A DNA stretch of 64,000 bases. Source: Vallitalea okinawensis. GTDB lineage: Bacteria; Bacillota; Clostridia; Lachnospirales; PQDH01. Positions within the stretch are counted from its first letter, which is position 1. Each line of letters opens with the position of its first letter. The stretch is from positions 33,836 to 97,835 of the forward strand of contig NZ_PQDH01000012.1 of assembly GCF_002964605.1 (NCBI RefSeq), written 5' to 3'. Positions 25,641-34,689 of the stretch are shown one piece after another. The position numbers were made by a program, and so were the translations under genes. The notes beneath the pieces are model-generated. The model was given only the letters and a program-made list of their open reading frames with translations. It was not told the DNA's origin and searched no databases.

Positions 25641-26599
25641 TGGATAACAGAGAGAAATTAGTTGAAATAAGTAATCTAAAACAATACTTTAAGTTACCTA
25701 AAAAAGGTGTAGTTAAAGCTATTGATGGTATTACTTTTGATATCTATAAAGGTGAAACATTTGGTTTAGTTGGAGAATCTGGTTCGGGTAAAACAACAAC
25801 TGGCCGTACTATTATAAAACTCTATGAAGCAACAGAGGGTGAAATAGTATTTAATGGCGAGAACATTCAAGGTAAAATGCCTAGAGCGAAAAGAAGAGAA
25901 ATCAATAAAAAAATGCAAATGATCTTTCAAGACCCTCAAGCTTGTCTGAATCCAAGAATGACAGTAGCAGATATAATTGCAGAAGGTATTGATATTCATG
26001 GATTAGCTAAGAATAAGAAAGAAAGATTGCATAAAGTGTATGAATTACTTGAAACAGTTGGTCTTAACAAAGATCATGCCAATCGTTATCCTCATGAGTT
26101 TTCTGGTGGACAGCGTCAAAGAATTGGTATTGCAAGAGCATTAGCTATTGAACCAGAATTCATTATTGCTGATGAACCAATTTCAGCCCTTGATGTGTCT
26201 ATTCAAGCTCAGGTTGTTAACTTAATGAACCAATTGAAGCATGAAAAGCAATTAACGTACTTGTTTATTGCTCATGACTTATCCATGGTTAAGTATATCT
26301 CTGATAGAATTGGGGTTATGTACCGAGGTAAGTTAATGGAGTTAGCGGATAGTGAGGAGCTTTTCCATCATCCGTTACATCCATATACTAAATCATTAAT
26401 GTCTGCCATTCCTCTTCCTGATCCTCAAACAGAGAGAACCAGAAGAAGATTTGGCTATGATCCTACTATGCATGATTATAGTAAAGAAAAACCTGAATGG
26501 GTTGAAATACGACCAAAACATTGGATTTATGCTTCACCTAGTGAAGTGGAAAAATACCAAGAAGAAATCAAAAAAAATGAAAAAGCGTCAGTGAGCTAA
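25640..26599 (+). CDS. oppF: Oligopeptide ABC transporter ATPase OppF
   Basis: The 319-residue ATPase is the OppF partner: Walker A GESGSGKTTTG, signature FSGGQRQRIG, Walker B FIIADEPISALD and H-loop FIAHDLSMV. The C-terminal family region ends with RRRFGYDPTMHDYSKEKPEW. It completes the first oppABCDF operon, which stops at the strong terminator at 26604. Confidence 0.93.
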   Translation: MDNREKLVEISNLKQYFKLPKKGVVKAIDGITFDIYKGETFGLVGESGSGKTTTGRTIIKLYEATEGEIVFNGENIQGKMPRAKRREINKKMQMIFQDPQACLNPRMTVADIIAEGIDIHGLAKNKKERLHKVYELLETVGLNKDHANRYPHEFSGGQRQRIGIARALAIEPEFIIADEPISALDVSIQAQVVNLMNQLKHEKQLTYLFIAHDLSMVKYISDRIGVMYRGKLMELADSEELFHHPLHPYTKSLMSAIPLPDPQTERTRRRFGYDPTMHDYSKEKPEWVEIRPKHWIYASPSEVEKYQEEIKKNEKASVS

Positions 26600-26603
26600 A
26601 AAA

Positions 26604-26640
26604 ACAAGAAGGTGTCTCGTGAGAGACACCTTCTTTTGTT
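26604..26640 (+). terminator. Terminator of the first opp operon
   Basis: AAGAAGGTGTCTC (26606-26618) pairs perfectly with GAGACACCTTCTT (26623-26635) across a GTGA loop and is followed by a T-rich tail. Confidence 0.9.
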
Positions 26641-27327
26641 GTTTCATTATTTTGGAGAAAATAGAAGCAGTGACCGTCGGTGGAAGACTTTGGTTTTCCT
26701 GTTAAGGGGTTTGGTCTCAACATAGGAGGATTTAAAGCAAATACTAAAAGAAAGCTAAAATATTCCTTATAATAGGAAGGAACTAATATCTGCTATTGTA
26801 TACAGTATTCTTGTATGCATAAAAATGCATGCAATTTTATAGAGGATGAAAATCATTATTTACATCAAAACTATAGAATAAATAACAATGATGTAATAAA
26901 ATAGTAAATATAGCTTAAAAAAATGCACATAAGTGGAAAAGAAAAAATTAAGGTAATTATTCAATATTAATAACATAATTCGTGTATCTCTATGGCGGAC
27001 GTGTTTATTGGTATACTGGGTGCTGGGCAAAATTATTATATTAAAATTCAATGAAATAAGGATAATTTGCCGTATAAGTACATAATACACTATATATTAA
27101 GGGTTTTATGAGTAATAAAGAAAATTATATGATTGTATACAATGTTTTCTGAATATTGTCTAAAAAACTTAAAAATAAAGCATAAAGCCGCTTATAAGTA
27201 GGGGTGTAGCCGTATTCGGTTGAGTTAGTGATGATGCCTAAGAGAATTATGAAAACTGTACAAAAAATACGAATGCAATTTTAGAACGCAAAAAATTCAA
27301 TATTATGACGAGTAAAATAATAATCTG
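26641..27327. other. AT-rich non-coding region between the two opp operons
   Basis: Nearly 700 bases without a credible gene; a 76-codon minus-strand frame at 26860-27090 has no ribosome binding site and low-complexity composition. A near-perfect palindrome centred on ATGCAT-AAAA-ATGCAT lies around 26814-26832. No known regulatory element is recognised. Confidence 0.4.
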
Positions 27328-27356
27328 TTGAAATACACAAAATTTTTTGGTATACT
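27328..27356 (+). promoter_or_regulatory. Candidate promoter of the second opp operon
   Basis: TTGAAA (27328-27333) and TATACT (27351-27356) are 17 bases apart, with TGG just before the -10 (extended -10). It lies 38 bases before the oppA start. Confidence 0.7.
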
Positions 27357-27394
27357 AGAGCATGACAATAAAACATGCAGGGAGGAATACCAAC

Positions 27395-29104
27395 ATGAAG
27401 ACTAAATTATTAGCACTTGTATTAGTACTTGTACTTGGAATTAGCGCAGTTTTAGTAGGTTGTTCTAAAGATAATGATACTACTACTGAACCAACAGATA
27501 CTACAACTAATACAGAAGTAAAAGAAGTATCATCAAAAGAAGCTTTACAAAATATAAATTTCCGTAAAGCATTAGCAATGTCATTAGAAAAATCATTTAT
27601 TTCAAATGAAATTTTAGCAAACGGTTCTCAAGCTGTTGATTATTTAACACCAGGTAGTATTACACCAGGTAAAGATTTTAGAAGTGAATACCCAGAAGGT
27701 TTTAATAGCTACAATTTAGATGAAGCGATGAACTACTGGAATCAAGCTAAAGAAGAATTAGGTTTTGAAGAAATTGAAATCGAATTATTAACTTTCGACT
27801 CAGATAGTAGTAAGAAGATTTCTGAATATATCCAAGCTCAATGGCAAGCAAATTTACCAGGTTTATCAGTAACAATTAACCAACAACCATTCGAAAATAA
27901 ATTAGAGTTAGCTAGTGCAGGTAACTTTGATGTTAACTTCGCTGGTTGGGGTCCTGACTATCCAGATCCAATGACATATTTAGATTTATGGGTAACAGGC
28001 GGTGGTCATAACAATACTGGTATGGCTAATGCAGAATTCGATGCAATTATAGACGATGCTAAATCAGGTGAATTACTAGCTGATGCTGATGCTCGTTGGG
28101 CGGCTTTACAAGAAGCAGAAAGAATGATGTTTGAAGAAGAAACAGCAATCATTCCTCTATATCAAAAAGGTAAAGCAATCTTACAACAAGATTATTTCAC
28201 AGGTCTTGTAGAACCTTCATTCGGACCTGATATCATTTTCACTTACGCAGAAACAACTCAAACTAACGAAAATGGTGAAACAATTGCTAGATTAGTAGAT
28301 ACTTCAGATATTCCTACAATGGATATCTCATTAGCTACTAACTCAGTATCATTCCAAGCTATTGGTAATACAAATGAAGGTTTATTTAAGTACGCTGAAG
28401 ATGGAAGTATCGTTGAAGGCTTAGTTAAAGATTATAGTATGGAAGAAGTAACGAATGAAAACGGTAATGTAACTTATGTTTATACTTTCAATTTAAGAGA
28501 TGATAATGTTTGGTCAAATGGCGAAACTGTAACAGCTCATGATTTCGTTTATTCATGGAGAAGATTAGGCGATCCTAACACAGGTGCTCAATATGCTCAT
28601 ATGTTAGAATCAGCTGGTATCAAAAACGGTGCTGCTGTAGCTGGTGGTGAAGTTGCTCCAGAAGAATTAGGTGTTACTGCTGCTGATGACTTTACATTAG
28701 TAGTTGAATTAGAAACAAATGTACCATTCTTTATTGAATTATTAGTATTCCCATCATTCTACCCACAAAATCAAGCTTTTGTTGAAGCAATGGGTGATGA
28801 CTATGGTACAAGCCCAGAAACAGCATTATACAATGGTCCTTATACTTTAACAAAATGGACTTTAGGTTATGAATATGAATACGCTAAAAATGCAGATTAC
28901 TATGCAGCTGATGAAGTAGCTATTGATGTAGTTAACTTCCGTATCGTAAAAGATGCTGCTGCACGTGTCAACTTATATGAAGCTGGTGACATCGATAGAG
29001 CAGTATTAAGTAGTGAGTTCGTATCACAATATGTTGATGATTCTAACTTCAAAACAACTGAAGATATGTCAGTATTCTATATTGAAATGAACTATGCTGA
29101 ATAA
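27395..29104 (+). CDS. Second oligopeptide-binding lipoprotein (OppA-like), same circular permutation
   Basis: The 569-residue protein has a lipoprotein signal ending LVGC (Cys23) and a Thr/Asp-rich linker. Residues about 50-286 match the C-terminal half of ordinary OppA (INFRKALAMSLEKS, GWGPDYPDPMTYLDLW, IIPLYQKGKA) and residues about 294-569 match the N-terminal half (ETIARLVDTSDIPTMD, VYTFNLRDDNVWSNG, AHDFVYSWRR, LYNGPYTLTKW, ending SVFYIEMNYAE). The order and breakpoint are those of the paralogue at 20627. ATG at 27395 is chosen because GGGAGGAA precedes it; an ATG at 27362 does not have one. Ala, Glu and Thr codons are very uniform, as in a highly expressed gene. Confidence 0.85.
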   Translation: MKTKLLALVLVLVLGISAVLVGCSKDNDTTTEPTDTTTNTEVKEVSSKEALQNINFRKALAMSLEKSFISNEILANGSQAVDYLTPGSITPGKDFRSEYPEGFNSYNLDEAMNYWNQAKEELGFEEIEIELLTFDSDSSKKISEYIQAQWQANLPGLSVTINQQPFENKLELASAGNFDVNFAGWGPDYPDPMTYLDLWVTGGGHNNTGMANAEFDAIIDDAKSGELLADADARWAALQEAERMMFEEETAIIPLYQKGKAILQQDYFTGLVEPSFGPDIIFTYAETTQTNENGETIARLVDTSDIPTMDISLATNSVSFQAIGNTNEGLFKYAEDGSIVEGLVKDYSMEEVTNENGNVTYVYTFNLRDDNVWSNGETVTAHDFVYSWRRLGDPNTGAQYAHMLESAGIKNGAAVAGGEVAPEELGVTAADDFTLVVELETNVPFFIELLVFPSFYPQNQAFVEAMGDDYGTSPETALYNGPYTLTKWTLGYEYEYAKNADYYAADEVAIDVVNFRIVKDAAARVNLYEAGDIDRAVLSSEFVSQYVDDSNFKTTEDMSVFYIEMNYAE

Positions 29105-29113
29105 TTAAAAAAA

Positions 29114-29155
29114 CTGAATAAAGCACCCTACTAATAAGTGGGGTGCTTTATTCAG
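29114..29155 (+). terminator. Stem-loop between oppA and oppB (second operon)
   Basis: An 18-bp stem (29114-29131 with 29138-29155) has one G-T pair and a 6-base loop. It lacks a T-run on the plus strand. Its core GCACCC/GGGTGC is shared with the stem-loop at the same place in the first operon (22385-22406). Confidence 0.7.
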
Positions 29156-29449
29156 CAATACACATAATGTAAGATTTGATAAGTTAGGTTGACCTTTATA
29201 AAGTTCAATTTTTGCTTTATTAATACTTATGATTATTTAGTAATGATGATATTGGTGAATTATGAAAGTTAATCAATAAAAATGTAAAATATTAGTTATT
29301 GATTTAGTGATAGATTGACAGTATAATTATATACATGTCGAAATTTGTATATTATTTGAAAATTAGTTTATTAGAGGCTAATGAATTTAAAAAAGAAAAT
29401 AAGGATCAATTAAATGATACCTTATTAGCAAATTATGCGAGGTGAAAAG
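29156..29449. other. Non-coding region upstream of the second oppB
   Basis: No gene is seen. A TTGACA at 29315-29320 has no well-spaced -10, so a separate promoter is unproven. Confidence 0.3.
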
Positions 29450-30376
29450 ATGATTAAGTATGTCTTAGAAAGACTTATGTACGGGCTTATTACTTTGTTT
29501 TTAGTAGTATCCATTACTTTCTTACTACTTCAATTCATGCCAGGTTCACCCTTTAACGACGATAAGTTAACGGAGGAACAATTAGTAATTTTGAATGACA
29601 AATATGGTTTGGATGATCCAATACCAATGCAATATGCTCGTTATATGAAGAATGTATTCACAGGGGATTTTGGTGTATCATTCCAATACAATAATCAAGA
29701 AGTTTCAGAAATGATTGCTGCAAGATTGCCAGTAACTGTACGTGTAGGAGGACAAGCGCTTATTTTTGGAGCATTAGTGGGTATATTTTTAGGGGCGATA
29801 GCTGCACTTAAGAAAAATACACCTATTGATCATGCAACAATTTTGATCGCAATTCTAGGGGTTTCTGTTCCATCCTACGTAATGGCATCTTTAATGCAAT
29901 ACTATCTAGGTGTAAGAGCAGGTTTACTTCCAGTTGTTTATAATGAGACAGCTGCATCTACGATTATGCCAACGTTAGCACTATCCTTATTTGTTATCTC
30001 ATCATGTGCTCGTTTCATGAGAACAGAGCTCGTTGAGGTGCTTTCTACTGATTATATATTATTAGCAAGAGCTAAAGGTATGTCAAGAGCGCACGTCATC
30101 TATAAACATGCATTGAGAAATGCATTAATTCCAGTTATTACAGTGCTAGGACCAATGACAATTTCTTTATTAACTGGTTCTACAGTAATTGAAAAGATTT
30201 TTGGTATTCCAGGAGTTAGTTTCTTACTTGTAGAAGGTATTCAAAAGAATGACTATTTTGTTATCCTAGGAGTAGCAACATTCTATAGTGCATTATATAT
30301 CACAGTGCTTATTATCATTGATATTCTATACGGTATTATTGATCCAAGAATTCGTCTGTCAGGAGGTGCTAAATAA
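29450..30376 (+). CDS. oppB: Oligopeptide ABC transporter permease OppB (second copy)
   Basis: This 308-residue permease is a close paralogue of the protein at 22513 along its whole length, with LQFMPGSPFNDDKL at the N-terminus and the coupling loop YILLARAKGMSRAHVIYKHALRNALIP. ATG at 29450 is used because GCGAGGTGAAAAG stands just ahead; a start at 29435 would place codons inside that site. It overlaps oppC by one base. The second operon keeps the same gene order and junctions as the first. Confidence 0.94.
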   Translation: MIKYVLERLMYGLITLFLVVSITFLLLQFMPGSPFNDDKLTEEQLVILNDKYGLDDPIPMQYARYMKNVFTGDFGVSFQYNNQEVSEMIAARLPVTVRVGGQALIFGALVGIFLGAIAALKKNTPIDHATILIAILGVSVPSYVMASLMQYYLGVRAGLLPVVYNETAASTIMPTLALSLFVISSCARFMRTELVEVLSTDYILLARAKGMSRAHVIYKHALRNALIPVITVLGPMTISLLTGSTVIEKIFGIPGVSFLLVEGIQKNDYFVILGVATFYSALYITVLIIIDILYGIIDPRIRLSGGAK

Positions 30377-31506
30377 TGAGCGATGTTAAAAAGATTGCAC
30401 AAGAACAATTTAAACGCATTAAGATCGATACATCACTAAATGAAAAAATTGAAGCACCAAGTCTTACTTTCTGGCAAGACGTTAGAAGAAGATTGAAAAC
30501 GAATAAAGCGGCAATATTTGCAATGGTTTTACTTGTTATTATTATTTTCTTCTCGATGTTTGGTCCTATGATGAATGCATATGAGTACGATAAGCAAATT
30601 CAACCACCATCACAGCATACAAAGTTACCACCTAAAGTACCAGGGTTAGCTGAATTAGGTATTCTTGATGGTACAGTTACTAAAGAAGTCGGTGAAAATG
30701 GTCTTGCTCGTTTAACAGAGGGGACTTATGAAATAGTTAATGAGTTCACAGAAACTAAAGAAGATGGTACATCAGTAACAAGATATACAGTTGTGGAAGA
30801 TGTTTATGCAGCAAAAGGAATTGAAGATGAAGCTTATTGGTTTGGTACAGATGACTTAGGTCGTGATTTATGGACGAGAGTTTGGAGAGGGGTTCGTGTA
30901 TCTCTATTAATCGGTTTTATCGCAGCAATGATTGACTTACTCATTGGGGTATCCTATGGTGCCATTGCAGGTTTCTATGGCGGTAAAATTGATATGTATA
31001 TGATGCGTTTTACTGAAATCCTTACTGGTATTCCAAACCTGGTATTAGTTACACTATTTATACTTGTCTTTGATCCTGGTATCGTACCGATCGCTATAGC
31101 TATTGCTATGACCTCTTGGGTAGGTATGGCGCGTGTAGTTCGTTCTCAGTTCTTAAAAATTAAGGAACAAGAATTTATTTTAGCTGGTCGTACATTAGGT
31201 ACTCCAAGCTTCAAATTAATATTTAAACACATTATTCCGAATATTATTGGACAGATTGTAATCATGATTACATTCTCTATTCCAAGTGCGATTTTCTATG
31301 AATCTTTCTTGGCGTTTATTGGTTTAGGGTTACAAGCACCTGAAACATCATTAGGTACATTAATTGCTGATGGTTATAAATTCTTAATGACAAATGCATT
31401 TATGTTATTTATCCCAGCAGTTATCTTATCAGTTCTAATGTTAAGCTTGAATATCTTCGCAAACGGTCTAAGAGATGCTGTAGACCCAAGAATGCGTAAT
31501 AGTTAG
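30376..31506 (+). CDS. oppC: Oligopeptide ABC transporter permease OppC (second copy)
   Basis: The 376-residue permease matches the first OppC in layout: membrane segment near residue 50, an extracytoplasmic stretch of about 90 residues containing PPKVPGLAELGILDGT, then the core from WFGTDDLGRDLW with the coupling loop EFILAGRTLGTPSFKLIFKH. The extracytoplasmic stretch is the part most different from the first copy, which fits adaptation to its own binding protein. It is followed by oppD after 12 bases. Confidence 0.93.
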   Translation: MSDVKKIAQEQFKRIKIDTSLNEKIEAPSLTFWQDVRRRLKTNKAAIFAMVLLVIIIFFSMFGPMMNAYEYDKQIQPPSQHTKLPPKVPGLAELGILDGTVTKEVGENGLARLTEGTYEIVNEFTETKEDGTSVTRYTVVEDVYAAKGIEDEAYWFGTDDLGRDLWTRVWRGVRVSLLIGFIAAMIDLLIGVSYGAIAGFYGGKIDMYMMRFTEILTGIPNLVLVTLFILVFDPGIVPIAIAIAMTSWVGMARVVRSQFLKIKEQEFILAGRTLGTPSFKLIFKHIIPNIIGQIVIMITFSIPSAIFYESFLAFIGLGLQAPETSLGTLIADGYKFLMTNAFMLFIPAVILSVLMLSLNIFANGLRDAVDPRMRNS

Positions 31507-31518
31507 TAGGGAGGTACA

Positions 31519-32562
31519 ATGATGAAGAAAATCTTAGAAGTAAAAGATCTTCATGTTTCCTTTAAAACCTACAGTGGTAGAGTTAATGCCGTTCGTGGAG
31601 TGAGTTTTGATTTACATGAAGGTGAAACATTGGCGATCGTAGGTGAATCAGGTTCTGGTAAATCTGTTTGTACTAAGACGATTATAGGGATACTAGCATC
31701 AAATGGTAATATTGATAATGGAGAGATTCATTTTGATGGTAAAGATCTTGCGAGTTTAAAAGAAAAAGAATTGGAAAAAGTACGTGGTAAGGATATTGCT
31801 ATGATTTTCCAAGATCCGATGACATCATTAAATCCAACCATGAAGATTGGTAAACAAATCATGGAAGGTATGGTTAAGCATCGTGGTATGAGTAAAGATG
31901 AAGCTAAAAAAAGAGCTATTGAGTTGATAGATTTAGTTGGAATTGATGAGCCAGAGAAGCGCTTCCATCAATATCCTCACCAGTTCTCTGGTGGTATGCG
32001 TCAAAGAATTGTTATAGCAACAGCATTAGCATGTGAGCCAAAAATCCTCATTGCTGATGAGCCAACAACAGCATTAGATGTTACAATTCAAGCGCAGATT
32101 TTAGATCTAATTAAAGATCTTCAAGAAAAAACAGGTGTTGCTGTTATCTTCATTACCCATGACTTAGGGGTAGTAGCCAACGTTTCTGATCGTGTTGCAG
32201 TTATGTATGCTGGTCAAATTGTTGAGGTAGGAACTTCTGATGAAGTCTTCTATTTACCTAAACATCCTTATACTTGGGGATTGTTAGCTTCAATGCCAAG
32301 TCTAGATTCTGATGAAGAAGAATTATATGCTATTCCTGGTACACCACCAGACTTATTGAATCCACCAAAAGGTGATGCCTTTGCATTACGAAGTGAGTTT
32401 GCCATGGCTATTGATATGAAGGAAGAACCACCATTCTTCCAGATTTCTGAAACTCATAAGGCGAGAACATGGTTATTGCATCCTGATGCACCAAAGGTAG
32501 AACCACCATCAGCCATTAAAAAGCTAGAACAAAAAGTAAAAGGTGGTGTTGTCAATGAATAA
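31519..32562 (+). CDS. oppD: Oligopeptide ABC transporter ATPase OppD (second copy)
   Basis: The 347-residue ATPase has all the nucleotide-binding motifs: GESGSGKSVC, FSGGMRQRI, ILIADEPTTALD, FITHDLG. It is very similar to the first OppD and likewise lacks the C-terminal cysteines of cluster-binding OppD proteins. ATG at 31519 or 31522 follows GGGAGGT. Its end overlaps the oppF start (ATGAATAA) by eight bases. Confidence 0.93.
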   Translation: MMKKILEVKDLHVSFKTYSGRVNAVRGVSFDLHEGETLAIVGESGSGKSVCTKTIIGILASNGNIDNGEIHFDGKDLASLKEKELEKVRGKDIAMIFQDPMTSLNPTMKIGKQIMEGMVKHRGMSKDEAKKRAIELIDLVGIDEPEKRFHQYPHQFSGGMRQRIVIATALACEPKILIADEPTTALDVTIQAQILDLIKDLQEKTGVAVIFITHDLGVVANVSDRVAVMYAGQIVEVGTSDEVFYLPKHPYTWGLLASMPSLDSDEEELYAIPGTPPDLLNPPKGDAFALRSEFAMAIDMKEEPPFFQISETHKARTWLLHPDAPKVEPPSAIKKLEQKVKGGVVNE

Positions 32563-33502
32563 TAAAGAGAAGTTACTTGAAGTTAAAAACCTTAAGCAAT
32601 ATTTCAAGTTACCAAAAGGTGCAGTTGTAAAGGCTGTTAACGATATTTCTTTTGATATTTATAAAGGTGAAACTTTCGGTCTAGTTGGTGAATCTGGATC
32701 AGGTAAATCAACGACTGGTAGAACGATTATTCGTCTGTACGATGCTACTGGTGGTGAAATCATTTATGACGGTAAAAATATTCAGGGGAAAATGCCTAGA
32801 GGAAAGAAAAAAGAACTCAATAAGAAGATTCAAATGATCTTTCAAGATCCACAGGCATGTTTAAACCCTAGAATGACAGTAGCCGACATTATTGCCGAGG
32901 GAATAGACAATAATAATTTGGCGAAAAACAAAGAAGAAAGAATGGCAAAGGTTCATGAACTTCTTGAAACCGTTGGATTAAATAAAGAGCATGCTAATCG
33001 TTATCCACATGAATTCTCAGGTGGACAGAGACAGAGAATAGGTATTGCTAGAGCTTTAGCTATTGAGCCAGAGTTTATTATTGCTGATGAACCAATTTCA
33101 GCCCTTGATGTATCTATTCAAGCTCAGGTAGTTAACTTATTAAATCAATTAAAGAACGAAAGAGGTTTAACTTACCTCTTTATTGCCCATGACTTATCCA
33201 TGGTAAAATATATTTCTGACCGTGTAGGGGTTATGTATAGAGGACAATTAATGGAGTTAGCTAATAGTGATGAACTGTATGAAAATCCACTTCATCCTTA
33301 TACAAAGTCTTTATTGTCAGCGATTCCTCTTCCAGATCCTCAATCAGAAAGAACTCGAAGAAGAATTCCATATACACCAACGGTTCATGATTACAGTAAG
33401 GAACAACCTGAATGGGTTGAAATTAGACCAGAGCATTTTGTGTATGCTTCTAAATCAGAAGTAGCACAATATGAAAAGGAATTAGCAGCAAAAAATAAAT
33501 AG
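32555..33502 (+). CDS. oppF: Oligopeptide ABC transporter ATPase OppF (second copy)
   Basis: This 315-residue ATPase pairs with OppD. It has Walker A GESGSGKSTTG, signature FSGGQRQRIG, Walker B FIIADEPISALD and H-loop FIAHDLSMV. ATG at 32555 (MNNKEKLLEV) is preferred to an upstream start at 32543 because it aligns with the first OppF and follows GGTGGTG. The gene ends the second oppABCDF operon; downstream there is only a short AGGAAT/ATTCCT hairpin (33501-33518) followed by TTT. Confidence 0.92.
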   Translation: MNNKEKLLEVKNLKQYFKLPKGAVVKAVNDISFDIYKGETFGLVGESGSGKSTTGRTIIRLYDATGGEIIYDGKNIQGKMPRGKKKELNKKIQMIFQDPQACLNPRMTVADIIAEGIDNNNLAKNKEERMAKVHELLETVGLNKEHANRYPHEFSGGQRQRIGIARALAIEPEFIIADEPISALDVSIQAQVVNLLNQLKNERGLTYLFIAHDLSMVKYISDRVGVMYRGQLMELANSDELYENPLHPYTKSLLSAIPLPDPQSERTRRRIPYTPTVHDYSKEQPEWVEIRPEHFVYASKSEVAQYEKELAAKNK

Positions 33503-33711
33503 GAATATAAAAATTCCTTTAGAATTGGGTTATAGGTCATTAGGCTTATAGCCCTACTTTCTTATTCCAGTTTTAAGTTGGCGTTAGCCACTTTTTTACT
33601 ATGATCTGATTTTACTCAAGTGAAGAATTATATTATCGTTGATACAAATAAAGGATTTCTTTTGTGTAACAGTTAAAGGAACGGACAAATTAAGTAATAA
33701 AAGATAAATAT

Positions 33712-33739
33712 TTGTCTTTTATGTTCAATCTGATATAAT
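33712..33739 (+). promoter_or_regulatory. Candidate promoter of the small membrane protein gene
   Basis: TTGTCT (33712-33717) and TATAAT (33734-33739) are 16 bases apart, with TTGATA-type flanks, 43 bases ahead of the likely start. Confidence 0.5.
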
Positions 33740-33782
33740 AGAGTATACATTATATAACAATTTGCAAAGTGAGGAGATCTTA

Positions 33783-34181
33783 TTGAATAGAAAGTTAAAA
33801 TTATTTTTAGTAATCACTGCAGTAACTACAACATTATCTGTATTGATAGGTTTATTATCTGATACCTTTTTATTGGCTTTTGTCAATTACTTATTTATTT
33901 TTGGTGGGATAATAGCTGTAATAGGCGGCTTTATGGCTATTAGTGAAACAGGTTTATTTCGAATAACCAGCTATCCTTACAAAAAAGTAAAATGGTTTTT
34001 TGGCAGACCTAGTACGGGGTACGATGAAGATGAGTTGAAGGATGATGATGGTAAAAAGATGAAATTTAATGAATATATAGCGCAAGATTTACCGAAATAT
34101 TTTTCAACAAAACCGATATTATTTTCAGGATTATTATTAGTAATTGTTTCGTTTGTTGTTAGTGTAACGGTTATTATATAA
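33783..34181 (+). CDS. Small membrane protein, DUF3899-like
   Basis: The 132-residue protein has two N-terminal membrane segments (residues 5-25 and 30-51), a cytoplasmic loop with YKKVKWFFGRPS and an acidic stretch DEDELKDDDGKK, and a third membrane segment at the C-terminus. It resembles the DUF3899 family, whose function is not known. The TTG at 33783 is preferred because GAGGAG lies eight bases ahead; a TTG at 33762 precedes this site. It is transcribed alone between a promoter and a terminator. Confidence 0.65.
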   Translation: MNRKLKLFLVITAVTTTLSVLIGLLSDTFLLAFVNYLFIFGGIIAVIGGFMAISETGLFRITSYPYKKVKWFFGRPSTGYDEDELKDDDGKKMKFNEYIAQDLPKYFSTKPILFSGLLLVIVSFVVSVTVII

Positions 34182-34200
34182 TTGGATATAGTAGAATAGG

Positions 34201-34240
34201 AGCATATGTAAGGTGTTGAGTCCTTATCATGTGCTTTTTT
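34201..34240 (+). terminator. Terminator after the DUF3899-like gene
   Basis: AGCATATGTAAGG (34201-34213) pairs with CCTTATCATGTGCT (34222-34235), with one bulge and one G-T pair, followed by six T. Confidence 0.75.
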
Positions 34241-34689
34241 ACTGTACCTACTTTTCTATTCTAGTTTTATGTAGGTTAAGCTGCTATATTTGATGTAACC
34301 ATGTAGTTACTTGATAAAGGGAAGTTAGGGTAAAGCTATGTTACTAACTAGTAGATGAGCGGATAAAAAGTAGTAATTCTACGATATTTGAAAGTAATAA
34401 TATGTAATAAAACGTGTTTTTAATAGAGGGTTTGATGCTTTCCGAGGCATATATTAAAATTATGTTTCTTAATGGTTAAAAGTCTTTTATTCCAATATTT
34501 CTTTTGTTATAATTTTAATAGTCAAAATGATTTTCATTCTTATAAAAGTCGAAAATAACTGCTATAAAACTAGTTATTATTTACTATGAAACGACTTAAA
34601 GGAAGTGCATTGAACTTAATGATTAAATCCTAATAATTATTAAGCTCTTATGAAGTTCAGATGACAACATAGAGAAAAGGGGGCGAAGG
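34241..34689. other. Non-coding region upstream of the amidase gene
   Basis: About 450 bases without a gene. A TATAAT at 34508-34513 lacks a good -35. TTGAACTT at 34610-34617 and AAGTTCAG near 34653 repeat the octamer seen at 10025-10356. No known element is recognised. Confidence 0.35.

Noticed and set aside
26860..27090. 76-codon minus-strand frame between the opp operons
   Set aside because: Low-complexity Ile/Leu/Tyr/Asn composition expected from AT-rich DNA, no ribosome binding site, no recognisable domain.
20627..29104. Misassembly or frameshift as explanation for the swapped order in the OppA-like proteins
   Set aside because: Two diverged copies show the same order in single open frames, each with its own signal peptide, ribosome binding site and promoter.
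29315..29356. TTGACA as a separate promoter for the second oppBCDF
   Set aside because: No -10 hexamer at acceptable spacing.
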